Source of the DNA: Melioribacteraceae bacterium
Lineage (GTDB): Bacteria > Bacteroidota > Ignavibacteria > Ignavibacteriales > Melioribacteraceae
Direction of reading: 5' to 3'
DNA length: 47,458 bases
Assembly (NCBI GenBank): GCA_021739765.1
Contig: JAIPBD010000029.1
Span: 1-47,458 of the forward strand
Part shown: piece after piece, positions 35,664 through 45,035 of the stretch
How the letters are laid out: each line of letters begins with the position of its first letter
How positions within the stretch are numbered: position 1 is the first letter of the stretch
Program-made: the position numbers and the translations under genes
Notes under the pieces: generated by a model
Databases searched by the model: none
The model's input: only the letters and a program-made list of their open reading frames with translations
Told to the model about the DNA's origin: nothing

Positions 35664-37061
35664 TTATTGTGCGCTCTCAATTACTTCCGGGATTTGTGCA
35701 TTAATTTCATTTCTCCATTTTTTCAATTTATTCCATAACTTTTTTGTTTTTTCAGGTAATTGCTTTGAAAGATCAACTGTTTCGCTAATATCTTCTTTAA
35801 GATTAAACAGTTCTACAGGATTCGATTTATCCGTCAGTGATCTTTCGTACCATTCAATTAATTTATAATCACCCTCTCGAATAACTGAGCATGGTCCTTC
35901 GCCGTTGCCATGGTAATGCGGATAATTCCAATACAGTGTGTTTCTATCAATTTTTTCTTTCCCTGAAATAAACGGTACGAGACTGATCCCATCCAAATCA
36001 GCCGGTTTATTTTTAATATCAGCTATTTCAAGGAAGGTTGGGAAAAAGTCATATGTATTTACTAAAGCGTCGGTTTCAGTTCCAGCTTTAACTTTTCCCG
36101 GCCAACTAATTATTAAAGGAACTCGAATACCGCCCTCGTACAAACTGGCTTTACCACTTCTGAACGGAGCATTGCTTGCTTCTTTTAATAAATTTCCGTT
36201 GTCGGAATAAAAAATGAAAACCGTGTTATCTGTTAAACCCAATTTGTCAAGTTTATCCATAACATCCCCAACATGATTATCCAGTGTTTCAATCATTGCA
36301 CCGAAAACAGGATTATTTCTGGGATCATTTGAATTGGCTTTTTGTTTGTACTTCTCAATTAATTTTGCCTTTTCCATCAAAGGATTGTGAATAGTATTAT
36401 GCGAGATGCCGAGGAAAAACGGTTTGTTTTTATTCTTCTCAATAAATTTTAACGAGAGTTCATTTAACAATTTTACATTGTGACCGTCATTTTCTGGAGT
36501 CTGCCATTCTTGTCCCAATTTATTTGAGGGTTTATAAGTTACAAACACCTCATCAAATCCTTGTTTATCGGGGTTATGCTCCAAGCTGATAGGCGGATTT
36601 TTTTCAATACTTAAATGCCATTTCCCAAACCATGCTGTTGAATAATCATGCTGCTTTAGAATTTCGGCAAAAGTAGTTTCTTCTAATGGTAAATGCTTCT
36701 GCCATTTCGGATGATTAAGTGGTGCCCCTTCCGGTGGATCGTTTCCTTTAATAAAATCAGTTACATGTGTTTTAGCCGGAAATTTCCCTGTCATCAAACT
36801 TGCTCTTGTCGGGGAGCAAACAGGTGCCGCTGAATAAGCTTGTGTAAATTTCATTCCGCGCGCGGCTAATCGGTCAATATTTGGTGTTTCGTAATAATCG
36901 CTACCATAGCAACCGAGTTGAGTGCTACCCATATCATCAGCCATAATGAATACGATGTTTGGAGACTTATTCTTGAACTCCGAGCAACCCAATACCGGTA
37001 AGCAAAACGCAGCTGCTGAAATAGATGCTAATCTTATAAATTCCCTTCGATCGTAACTCAT
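35664..37061 (-). CDS. Sulfatase, Tat-type lipoprotein
   Basis: About 465 residues. The leader 'MSYDRREFIRLASISAAAF...LGC' carries a twin arginine at 5-6 and a lipobox cysteine at 26. The formylglycine motif is C82-S-P-T-R ('VCSPTRASLMTGKF'). 'IVFIMADDMG', 'TAWFGKWHLSIE' and 'VFIFYSDNGNLL' supply the metal and active-site segments. 'ETLDNHVGDVMDKLDKLG' is the usual helix before the second metal loop. An ATG at 37085 would add eight residues ahead of the Tat leader and lacks a ribosome site, so I use 37061. It resembles glycan exo-sulfatases in length. It is 87 bp after the neighbouring sulfatase in an AT-rich gap and is followed at 25 bp by the PhoD-like gene. Confidence 0.9.
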   Translation of the reverse strand: MSYDRREFIRLASISAAAFCLPVLGCSEFKNKSPNIVFIMADDMGSTQLGCYGSDYYETPNIDRLAARGMKFTQAYSAAPVCSPTRASLMTGKFPAKTHVTDFIKGNDPPEGAPLNHPKWQKHLPLEETTFAEILKQHDYSTAWFGKWHLSIEKNPPISLEHNPDKQGFDEVFVTYKPSNKLGQEWQTPENDGHNVKLLNELSLKFIEKNKNKPFFLGISHNTIHNPLMEKAKLIEKYKQKANSNDPRNNPVFGAMIETLDNHVGDVMDKLDKLGLTDNTVFIFYSDNGNLLKEASNAPFRSGKASLYEGGIRVPLIISWPGKVKAGTETDALVNTYDFFPTFLEIADIKNKPADLDGISLVPFISGKEKIDRNTLYWNYPHYHGNGEGPCSVIREGDYKLIEWYERSLTDKSNPVELFNLKEDISETVDLSKQLPEKTKKLWNKLKKWRNEINAQIPEVIESAQ

Positions 37062-37148
37062 TTTTTTATCAAATTCTCTTATCATATTATTTTTTACAAT
37101 TCGTTATATTTTATTTATATTTTATATTTTTTAGTCTTATAATAAATT

Positions 37149-38576
37149 TCAATATTTATCCACTTCATACTGTTTTTGCAGATCTGCTAATTGTGTTTTT
37201 AACACAGATATCACATTAGCGTAACTTTTATCATTATATAAATTGTTTAGCTCGTTGGGATCATTATCAAGATCGAATAGTTCCCATTGATCTAAATCTT
37301 CATAAAAATGAATCAACTTGTATCTTTTAGTTCTGATACCGTAATGTTTCCGGACGGAGTGAGAAGCTGGGAAAGCATAGTAGTGATAATAGACCGCATC
37401 CCGCCAATCATCAGGGTTCTTGCCTGTCAACAATTTTCTAAGCGATTTACCTTGCATCGAAGCGGGTATTTCTATATTTGCGAAATCGAGTAAAGTTTCC
37501 GCAAAATCAATATTTTGAACTAAATTTTCATTCTCACTTCCCTTCTCAATTATTCCGGGATAACTGACTATAAATGGCATTCTCAAAGATTCTTCGTACA
37601 TGAATCTTTTATCAAACCAACCGTGTTCCCCAAGAAAAAATCCTTGATCGGATGTATAAATAATAATAGTATTTTCCCGGAGACCTGTTTCATCCAGGTA
37701 GTTAATCAACCGACCGACGTTATCATCCAGCGAAGCGACGCACCTTAGATAATCTTTAATATATCGTTGATACTTCCATTCCTTTAATGATTGTCCGGAT
37801 AATCCATCAGGGTAAGGCTTTTTAACATCCGCTACCGTAAGATGTTTTGCAATTGTCATTTCTTGCAATCGGGCTGCATCGCTGCGAGTCGAATAATCGT
37901 CATTAAAAGTCTCTGGTTCAGAGATCGTTTCATTCTCGTAAAGTTTTGCGTGTTTCTCATCTGGGAACCATTTTCTATGCGGTGCTTTATGCTGTGAAAT
38001 CAATAAAAAGGGTTTTTCTTTATCTCTGTTTTTTAACCATTCTATTGATTTATCAGTGATAAGATCGGTGACATAACCCTTATGTTTATTAGTTTCTCCC
38101 ATCTCAATGAATTCCGGGTCGAAGTAATCTCCTTGACCCGGCAGGATGCTGTAATAGTCAAAACCCGTCGGTTCACTCTTTAAATGCCATTTACCGATCA
38201 TAGCAGTCTGATAACCATTTTCGCGTAATAATTTCGGATAGGTCATTTGCGAACCGTCAAATGATTGTTTGTTATCCATAACTCCATTTTTATGACTAAA
38301 CTTTCCGGTCAGTATCGCTGCTCTGCTTGGCGAACAAATGCTGTTTGTGCAAAAACAGTTCTTAAAAATCATTCCTTCTTTTGCCAAACGATCAATATTC
38401 GGTGTTTTATTAATTTTTGAACCGTACGCACTAATAGCTTGGGTGGCATGATCGTCGCTCATGATAAAAATAATATTTGGTCTTTCTTCATTGAAAGAGC
38501 AGGCTGTCAACCAAGCCGGTAATGATGCCAAAGCCAATCCGGCACTGCTATTTTTTATGAATTTTCGTCTATTCAT
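37149..38576 (-). CDS. Sulfatase, Tat-type lipoprotein
   Basis: This 475-residue type I sulfatase has the leader 'MNRRKFIKNSSAGLALASLPAWLTAC' (twin arginine at 3-4, lipobox C26). The formylglycine motif is C81-S-P-S-R ('ICSPSRAAILTGKF'). 'IIFIMSDDHATQAISAYG' and 'TAMIGKWHLKSE' match the group of heparan/mucin-type and related N- or O-sulfatases that begin with DDH, and 'IIYTSDQGFFLGEHGWFDKRFMYEESLRMPFIV' is characteristic of it. The C-terminus has 'YYHYYAFPASHSVRKHYGIRTKRYKLI', the usual substrate-facing tail. The leader is very like that of the sulfatase at 45036-46298, which lies on the other side of the beta-helix array. It starts 11 bp after that array. Confidence 0.92.
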   Translation of the reverse strand: MNRRKFIKNSSAGLALASLPAWLTACSFNEERPNIIFIMSDDHATQAISAYGSKINKTPNIDRLAKEGMIFKNCFCTNSICSPSRAAILTGKFSHKNGVMDNKQSFDGSQMTYPKLLRENGYQTAMIGKWHLKSEPTGFDYYSILPGQGDYFDPEFIEMGETNKHKGYVTDLITDKSIEWLKNRDKEKPFLLISQHKAPHRKWFPDEKHAKLYENETISEPETFNDDYSTRSDAARLQEMTIAKHLTVADVKKPYPDGLSGQSLKEWKYQRYIKDYLRCVASLDDNVGRLINYLDETGLRENTIIIYTSDQGFFLGEHGWFDKRFMYEESLRMPFIVSYPGIIEKGSENENLVQNIDFAETLLDFANIEIPASMQGKSLRKLLTGKNPDDWRDAVYYHYYAFPASHSVRKHYGIRTKRYKLIHFYEDLDQWELFDLDNDPNELNNLYNDKSYANVISVLKTQLADLQKQYEVDKY

Positions 38577-38587
38577 AACGTTATTAA

Positions 38588-40189
38588 CTATTTTAGATAA
38601 ATCATTTTATTCATGAAACTATTTTCATCTACCTTCAATTTTACAAAGTATATATTTGTCGATACTGAATTATGTATTGAATTTTCCACATTCCACTTAA
38701 CGCTATGTTTCCCGGGATTTTTTATTTCGTCATTAATAAGAGTTCCTACTTTTTCTCCCAACATATTATAAATTGATAAGTTTACAACTGCACTTCTGTT
38801 TAGGTAAAATGATATTGTAGTTGAAGGATTGAACGGGTTCGGATAATTTTGATAAAGCTCAATTTTACCAGGTAATTGTTGTTCTGTATTTTTAATCGAA
38901 GTTAAAATTTCACCGGCTTCCCATTGAGACTTTTTATCCGGGAACCAATTCAAATCACCAAGCGGATAGCCATTTTCTGCTGCTGTATAGCAGAAATTGG
39001 TTTCCGGATATGAAAAATCAAATGGATTCCCTTCATTTGTAAAACGACCAAGAACATCTTCACCCACACTTCCATCTTGATTGTCATCAGTAAGACTCCA
39101 CAACAAAGATACATGTTCAGGTACAACAAGGGGTGGATGCTCAAATTCAACGTCTATTTCATACCACGTTTCCAAAGAATTGTTTTCATAGAATTTCTCC
39201 CATCCATAATTTTCAAAGTATGGGATCGGATAAGTTACTCCTTCCGGAATTGCTTCTATATACGCAGGGTCGTTAAAAAAGTTATTATGATGAAAGTATA
39301 AGTTTTGTTCTTTGCCTACGGCATAGATATTGTTTAGCTCACGGATTGTTAAAAAGATGTCTCCTTCGTACTGAGGGTGCGGCAGATAGGTTCCTAATGA
39401 ATCTTTACCCATAATTGCCATATTTATGAAAAGATTATTCGTAAAATATGAATCGATAGTTTGACCCACACCTCCCATTTTTCTGGATACATTGTAGATT
39501 GTATTGTGGTCCCACTTAATAAAATTTATTGCTCCACCACTGCTTGTTCCTCGTGACGGATAGGAAGCAATATTATAAATAGTACAGTTTTGAATTAATA
39601 TTGAATCTACATTATTCTTTCGAGTATCATACAATCTGGATCCGTTGTATGCCCCGTTTGAATTACTAAAAATACAATCAATGGCTTTTATATTTAACCA
39701 ATCCACATCCATTCGAATAAATGAAGTTGCTGTTGAGTCGAAATGACAATCTTCAAAAACAATATTTAAACTATCCGATCTGCCTACAACACAATCCCCC
39801 AATACACTCCCAAGTATATCCACATTTCTAATGCTCAAGCCTTTCAGGTATAAATCTCCCCTAGGTGTAAAAGAATTCACCGACAAACCACCTTGATCAA
39901 CACCAGGTTTTATGATAGGCCTTGCGCCCGGGCCATCTGCCGACCAAACATTTAACTTGTAAGCCACATTTTCCAGAGTGCCGGTTGTGATATAAAAACC
40001 ATCCCTTTCAAGAGTAAAAATTGTATTACTCAATTCTTCTCGGGAATGATTTGATTCTTCGTTTTCTATCGCCGCGTTCAAAGTTCCATAACCGGGATTT
40101 ACCGGTACAATCTTCTGACTATAAATCTTCTGCATTAGCAAAAGAGTTAAAATTAAAAACAAATAATTTTGATAAGCACTTAATTTCAT
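38588..40189 (-). CDS. T9SS-sorted beta-helix protein, tandem copy 4
   Basis: A 533-residue secreted protein: signal peptide (1-25), a conserved 'VNPGYGTLNAAI' start, a right-handed beta-helix-like body with 'NVDSILIQNCTIYNI' and 'GGAINFIKWDHNTIYNV', an acidic DDNQDG loop at 368-373, the block 'GYPLGDLNWFPDKK' (407-420), and a C-terminal sorting domain from 'YQNYPNPFNPSTTI' (446) to the final strand 'NKMIYLK'. The body recalls the secreted DUF4957/DUF5123 beta-helix proteins of Bacteroides carbohydrate loci, which are lyase-like or binding proteins. I cannot name catalytic residues. The sorting domain predicts export by a type IX-like system and attachment to the cell surface. It is the last of four adjacent paralogs, 1 bp after the previous one. 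Confidence 0.75.
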   Translation of the reverse strand: MKLSAYQNYLFLILTLLLMQKIYSQKIVPVNPGYGTLNAAIENEESNHSREELSNTIFTLERDGFYITTGTLENVAYKLNVWSADGPGARPIIKPGVDQGGLSVNSFTPRGDLYLKGLSIRNVDILGSVLGDCVVGRSDSLNIVFEDCHFDSTATSFIRMDVDWLNIKAIDCIFSNSNGAYNGSRLYDTRKNNVDSILIQNCTIYNIASYPSRGTSSGGAINFIKWDHNTIYNVSRKMGGVGQTIDSYFTNNLFINMAIMGKDSLGTYLPHPQYEGDIFLTIRELNNIYAVGKEQNLYFHHNNFFNDPAYIEAIPEGVTYPIPYFENYGWEKFYENNSLETWYEIDVEFEHPPLVVPEHVSLLWSLTDDNQDGSVGEDVLGRFTNEGNPFDFSYPETNFCYTAAENGYPLGDLNWFPDKKSQWEAGEILTSIKNTEQQLPGKIELYQNYPNPFNPSTTISFYLNRSAVVNLSIYNMLGEKVGTLINDEIKNPGKHSVKWNVENSIHNSVSTNIYFVKLKVDENSFMNKMIYLK

Positions 40190-40190
40190 T

Positions 40191-41798
40191 TTATTTCACC
40201 ATCACTATTTTTTTCGTTATAAAAATTTCATCTGCTTGCAGTCTTGCAAACAGAATATTGCTTGTCCTTTTACTTCCATTCATTGTAGATGCATCCCATT
40301 TAATCTCATGGATACCCCGATTTAGATTGCTTCCATTTAATAGTTTTGTAATTTCTCGCCCCAATACATCATAAATTGTCAAGTGAACATTTGATCTCTC
40401 AGCCAGCGAAAAAGTAATTATCGTGGAAGGATTAAATGGATTTGGATAATTTTGGAAAAACTCAATTTTTTGCGGAAACGAACTTGTTTCCTCATTCAAG
40501 GAGGTTAGTATCTCTCCAGCTTCCCATTTAGCCTTTTTGTCCGGGAACCAATTTAGATCTCCTAGTGGATATCCATTTTCAGCGGCAGTGTAACTAAAAT
40601 TTTCGGTAGAATATGAAAAATCAAACGGCGCACCTTCATTGCTAAATTCAGCAGGAATTAAATTGCCAAGTCTGCCGTCTCTATCATCATCATCATCATA
40701 CCAAAGTCGAGTTATATATCCAACATCAATTGGTGGTGGATTAGTAAACGCAATCCGTTTTTCGAACCAAAACTCACCGGTATTATATTTCTCATACATC
40801 TTTCTCCCATAATTTTCAAAATATGGAAGTGGATACGTTACTCCCTGTGGAAACGGATAGTTTCGATAATCATCGTCCGTGAAAAAGTTATTGTGATGTA
40901 AATAGAACGTTTGAGTCCTGCCAATCGCATAAAGATTGTTAAGAGCAACAATTTTAAAGTAAAATGTATTGTCAAAAACTCGATCCGGGAAATATGCACC
41001 CAGCGAGTCTTTTCCAAGGAGCGCGGAATTTATGCAAAGATTATTTGTAAAATATGTGTCGATTGTTTGACCGACTGTCCCGAATCCCCTGCCGATATTA
41101 TAAAAAGTATTATGGTCCCACTTAATGTAATTGAGTGCACCGCCGCTATTCGCACCTCGGGAGCAATATCCGCCAATATTGTAAATTGTACAGTTTTGAA
41201 CTAATACAGAATCAACATTATTTTTCGCAGTGTCATAAACTCGCGTATCATGGTAATTTCCAATTGAGTTACTGAATACGCAATTTGTCATATATATCTT
41301 TAGCCAATCAACAGACATATAAATAAAACAATTCGCTGTTGAATCAAAATGACAATCATCGAGTGTTATTCTTATGCTATCAGACCTTCCATCAATAGTG
41401 TTGGGAAGAAGTTGACCGAGGAGATCAACATTAAGTACATATAACCCTTTAAGTGTTAAATTTCCTCTTGGTGAAAATGAATTCGTTGATAAGCCGCCTT
41501 GATCAACACCAGGCCGAACAATTGGTCTCGCTCCTTTGCCTTCTTCAGCTTGAATGTTTAATTCGTAGCCCACATTTTCAATTGTCCCGGAAGTGATATA
41601 ATAGCCGCCTCTTTTAAGTTGATATATTGTATTGTTTAATTCCGAGATTTGTTGTGTAGCTTCGTCATTCTGGACTGCAGCATTTAAGGTGCCGTAACCC
41701 GGATCTACTTTTACTATTCTTTGCGCGAGGGCAGAATTAAAAAGAGTGACTCCTATCAATCCTGAAATAAGCAGTATTTGTCGTATTCTAAACTTCAT
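40191..41798 (-). CDS. T9SS-sorted beta-helix protein, tandem copy 3
   Basis: This 535-residue paralog of its neighbours has the same architecture: signal peptide ending near 'FNSALAQ', 'VDPGYGTLNAAV', 'GARPIVRPGVDQGGLSTNSFSPRG', 'NVDSVLVQNCTIYNIGGYCSRG', a very acidic calcium-loop-like segment (DDDDDRDGRLGN), 'GYPLGDLNWFPDKK', and a C-terminal sorting domain 'FFQNYPNPFNPSTIITF' with final 'KKIVMVK'. Its start overlaps the stop of copy 2 by four bases (ATGA), and its own end (ATGGTGAAATAAA) leads straight into the next ATG. It is more like copies 1 and 4 than copy 2. Function unknown; surface binding or cleavage of an acidic polysaccharide is a reasonable guess from the fold and context. Confidence 0.75.
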   Translation of the reverse strand: MKFRIRQILLISGLIGVTLFNSALAQRIVKVDPGYGTLNAAVQNDEATQQISELNNTIYQLKRGGYYITSGTIENVGYELNIQAEEGKGARPIVRPGVDQGGLSTNSFSPRGNLTLKGLYVLNVDLLGQLLPNTIDGRSDSIRITLDDCHFDSTANCFIYMSVDWLKIYMTNCVFSNSIGNYHDTRVYDTAKNNVDSVLVQNCTIYNIGGYCSRGANSGGALNYIKWDHNTFYNIGRGFGTVGQTIDTYFTNNLCINSALLGKDSLGAYFPDRVFDNTFYFKIVALNNLYAIGRTQTFYLHHNNFFTDDDYRNYPFPQGVTYPLPYFENYGRKMYEKYNTGEFWFEKRIAFTNPPPIDVGYITRLWYDDDDDRDGRLGNLIPAEFSNEGAPFDFSYSTENFSYTAAENGYPLGDLNWFPDKKAKWEAGEILTSLNEETSSFPQKIEFFQNYPNPFNPSTIITFSLAERSNVHLTIYDVLGREITKLLNGSNLNRGIHEIKWDASTMNGSKRTSNILFARLQADEIFITKKIVMVK

Positions 41799-43384
41799 TT
41801 CAAAATTATCATTTTATTGGTGATTATTTTATTATCAACTTCCAATTGGATAAATAGGATATTATTTGAAATTTTATTTCCGTCTGAGTTTTTGCCATTC
41901 CAAATTAATTTATGAATACCCGCATTTCGGATTTCACTATTTATCAAATTTACTACCAGGCGACCAAGTGCGTCATAAATTGTTAGTTTTACCATTGATT
42001 CTGATGTTAGTGAATAGGAAATCGTCGTCGAAGGATTGAACGGGTTTGGATAGTTTTGATATAATTGCACTTTATCCGGACTTTGTGTGAAATTGTTTTC
42101 GTAAGAAGTTAAAATTTCACCGTTATCCCACTTAGTTTTAATATCGGGGAACCAATTTAAGTCTCCCAAAGGGAAGTTACCCTCAGCGGCAGTATAGGCA
42201 AATTCATCTGTACCGTACGAGAAATCAAACGGTTTACCCTCATTATTGAAAGGTGCGGGAATGTCGGTTCCCAATCTATCGTCATTATCAGCATCAACGT
42301 CGTACCAAAAATTATGAATAAACATTGTATCAATCGGAGGAGCATTAGTAAAAGTGATCGGTTTGCTATACCAGGTTTCGTCTCCATTAAAGTACTCAAA
42401 CAATTTTTTTGAATGATTATCAAAAATCGGAATTGGAAACTCGACCAAATCTCCATCAGGAGAACGGGGGAACGGATAATTCTCGTAAGCATTATCTCGA
42501 TAAAAAAGATTGTGCCGGAATTTAAATATTTGGTCTAAACCAATAGTATAAATTCCCGATAACGGTTCAACTCTGAATATGTTATCATCCTGAAGCTCCA
42601 TAATTGAACCCAAGCTATCACGTCCGAGAAGACCCGAGTTAACAATAAGATTATTTGTAAAATGAGTTTCAACCGTTTTACCCAGAATTGCTATTTTTTT
42701 ACCAATATGGTAAAGTGTGCAGTGATCAAATTCGTAGAACATTGTTGTACCGCCACCGCCTTCTCTAACTAAGGTTAAGATATTGTAAAATGTTGTATTC
42801 GAGATTGAAACAGAATCAACATTGTTTTTTCTATCGTCTATTCCACGACTGTTCCTATATCCATTGCCATAGGAATTACTTATTTGCGAATCTTTAATTT
42901 TCAATCGCATCCAATCGCCATCAAATCTGAAAAACGCTTGACCTGTACTGTCCAACCAACACCCTTCAACTCTAACCAAAATGCTGTCCGAAATGCATCG
43001 AATCATATTGGGAAGAGAATTTCCCAACAAGTCTACATTTCGTATATTCAAATTTTTTAGAAATAAATCTCCCCTTGGAGAAAAGGAATTTACTGAAAGG
43101 CCTCCTTGATCAACTCCGGGTTTTATAATCGGGCGCTCACCTTCTCCTTCTTCAGCCCAGATATTTAGAGTATAACCCTTATTTTCGATAGTACCTGAAG
43201 TAATGTAGAACCCATTTCGTTGTAATTCATAAACAGTAAATTCATCTCGACCGGTATCATTATTAATCGCGTTATTTAAGGTTCCATATCCAGGATTTAC
43301 TCTTACAATTCTCTGTGCGATGGAAAAATTATAGAAAATAAAGTGCAATACAATTGCGGTAAATATTATTTTCACAGCTGACAC
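41795..43384 (-). CDS. T9SS-sorted beta-helix protein, tandem copy 2 (divergent)
   Basis: This 529-residue member is the most divergent of the four. It keeps 'VNPGYGTLNNAI', 'ERPIIKPGVDQGGLSVNSFSPRGDLFLKNLNIRNVD' and 'NFPLGDLNWFPDIK', but where the others have 'SRGTSSGGAINYIKWDHNT' it reads 'VREGGGGTTMFYEFDHCTLYHIG', and 'DWMRLKIKDSQISNS' replaces the usual strand. The acidic loop is DADNDDR. The C-terminal sorting domain starts at 'YQNYPNPFNPSTTISY'. The start is GTG at 43384, two bases after copy 1; the junction ATGGTGAAATAAAAGTG copies that before copy 4, which supports it. A GTG nine bases further in is the alternative. The divergence suggests a changed ligand. Confidence 0.72.
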   Translation of the reverse strand: MSAVKIIFTAIVLHFIFYNFSIAQRIVRVNPGYGTLNNAINNDTGRDEFTVYELQRNGFYITSGTIENKGYTLNIWAEEGEGERPIIKPGVDQGGLSVNSFSPRGDLFLKNLNIRNVDLLGNSLPNMIRCISDSILVRVEGCWLDSTGQAFFRFDGDWMRLKIKDSQISNSYGNGYRNSRGIDDRKNNVDSVSISNTTFYNILTLVREGGGGTTMFYEFDHCTLYHIGKKIAILGKTVETHFTNNLIVNSGLLGRDSLGSIMELQDDNIFRVEPLSGIYTIGLDQIFKFRHNLFYRDNAYENYPFPRSPDGDLVEFPIPIFDNHSKKLFEYFNGDETWYSKPITFTNAPPIDTMFIHNFWYDVDADNDDRLGTDIPAPFNNEGKPFDFSYGTDEFAYTAAEGNFPLGDLNWFPDIKTKWDNGEILTSYENNFTQSPDKVQLYQNYPNPFNPSTTISYSLTSESMVKLTIYDALGRLVVNLINSEIRNAGIHKLIWNGKNSDGNKISNNILFIQLEVDNKIITNKMIILK

Positions 43385-43386
43385 TT

Positions 43387-44985
43387 TTATTTCACCATTA
43401 TCATTTTATTTGTAAATACTTCTCCATTTACTTCAAGTCTTGCAAATAAAATATTGCTTGAAATTCTTTGACCTTTAGAATTTTTACCGTTCCACTCTAT
43501 TTTATGAATTCCCGCAGATTGCGTTTTACCATCTACCAAACTGATAATTTTATTGCCAAGTATATCATGAACCGTAAGATTAACGCCTGCACTTTTATTC
43601 AATTGGTATGAGATTATCGTGGAAGGATTAAACGGGTTTGGATAGTTTTGATGCAACTCGATTTGCAAGGGTAACTGAGTTACTTTATCATCAACTGAAG
43701 TTAAACCATTTTCCCAATCGGCTTTTTTATCGGGGAACCAGTTTAAATCCCCAAGAGGAAAACCATCCTCAGCGGCTGTATAGCAGAAATTACTTTCGGA
43801 GTAGGAGAAATCAAAAGGTCTGCCCTCATTGCTAAAGATCGCTAAAATTTCATCTCCTACCTGACCGTTTTGGTTTTCATCGGTATCTGTCCACAATTTG
43901 TGGATATAACTCACATCAACCGGAGGAGGATTCGTGAACGCGATTCTTTCCTCGAACCACGTATCCATTGTATTTGATTCATTAAATCGTTTCCAACCAT
44001 AAGGTTCAAAATAAGGAATCGGATATTCAATACCGGCGGGGAAATTATAGTTTTTATATTCATCATCAACAAAAAAGTTGTTATGGTGAAAATACATTTT
44101 TTGAGTTTTTCCTATAGCATATAGATTATTTAATTCTCTAATTGTTAAAAATATATCATTTTCAAACTGCCCGTGGGAGAAAAACTGTTTAAGGGAATCT
44201 CTTCCGAGAATAGCTGTATTAATGATTAAATTATTGGTAAAATAAGAATCGATAGTCTGTCCAACTCCACCTATTTTTCTGCCAACATTATAGAGCGTAT
44301 TATGATCCCATTTAATATAATTTATCGCTCCGCCGCTACTGGTTCCACGTGAGGGATAACCGCCAATGTTGTAGAATGTACAATTCTGAACAAGAATGGA
44401 ATCTACATTATTCTTGCGAGTATCATAAAAGCGAGAATTATGGTAATTGCCCATAGCGTTGCTGATTATTGAATTTATTACTTTAATATTTAACCAATCG
44501 ACATCCATTCTGATAAATGAGACGCTGGCAGAGTCCAAATGACAGTCATCAATTATGATATTCAAGCTGTCCGATCGCCCTATTATTGCATCTGTTAGAA
44601 CATTACCAAGTACATCTACGTTAACAATGTTGAGACCCTTGATATGTAAATCACCGCGAGGCGAAAAAGAATTAACCGAAAGCCCCCCTTGATCCACTCC
44701 GCATTTAATGATAGGTCTCGCACCTGCGCCCACTTCTGCCCAAACATTTAATTCGTAACCAACGTTTTCAATTGTACCGTTAGTGACGTAAAAACCATCT
44801 CGTTCCAATTCATAAATTGTATTATTAAGTGTTTCAAGACTGTTGGCATTGTAATCATTTTCAATTATCGAATTAAGTGTTCCAAATCCGGGCGATACCT
44901 TCACGATTCTTTGAGCAACTATTTCACTTCCGACAATCATAAATAAAATAGCGAGCACTATTAGCTTTCCTATTTTATTTTTCAT
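43387..44985 (-). CDS. T9SS-sorted beta-helix protein, tandem copy 1
   Basis: About 532 residues, first of the four paralogs to be transcribed. A longer frame opens at 45039, but ATG 44985 has a strong AAAGGAG six bases upstream and starts the signal peptide (MKNKIGKLIVLAILFMIVGSEIVAQ), so I use it. The body has 'VSPGFGTLNSII', 'ARPIIKCGVDQGGLSVNSFSPRGDLHIKGLNIVNVDVLG', 'TFYNIGGYPSRGTSSGGAINYIKWDHNTLYNVGRK', the acidic loop DENQNG, 'GFPLGDLNWFPDKK' and the sorting domain 'HQNYPNPFNPSTIISY' ending in 'NKMIMVK'. This is the best ribosome site in the array, so translation probably enters here and is passed on by the tight junctions that follow. Confidence 0.77.
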   Translation of the reverse strand: MKNKIGKLIVLAILFMIVGSEIVAQRIVKVSPGFGTLNSIIENDYNANSLETLNNTIYELERDGFYVTNGTIENVGYELNVWAEVGAGARPIIKCGVDQGGLSVNSFSPRGDLHIKGLNIVNVDVLGNVLTDAIIGRSDSLNIIIDDCHLDSASVSFIRMDVDWLNIKVINSIISNAMGNYHNSRFYDTRKNNVDSILVQNCTFYNIGGYPSRGTSSGGAINYIKWDHNTLYNVGRKIGGVGQTIDSYFTNNLIINTAILGRDSLKQFFSHGQFENDIFLTIRELNNLYAIGKTQKMYFHHNNFFVDDEYKNYNFPAGIEYPIPYFEPYGWKRFNESNTMDTWFEERIAFTNPPPVDVSYIHKLWTDTDENQNGQVGDEILAIFSNEGRPFDFSYSESNFCYTAAEDGFPLGDLNWFPDKKADWENGLTSVDDKVTQLPLQIELHQNYPNPFNPSTIISYQLNKSAGVNLTVHDILGNKIISLVDGKTQSAGIHKIEWNGKNSKGQRISSNILFARLEVNGEVFTNKMIMVK

Positions 44986-45035
44986 GTTCCACTCCTTTCT
45001 TATATTTCTCAATCTATGTTTACTGATGTTAAAAT

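Noticed and set aside
38588-44985. Four beta-helix genes as an assembly duplication artefact
   Set aside because: The copies differ throughout in both protein and DNA, and each has its own junction, so they are real paralogs.
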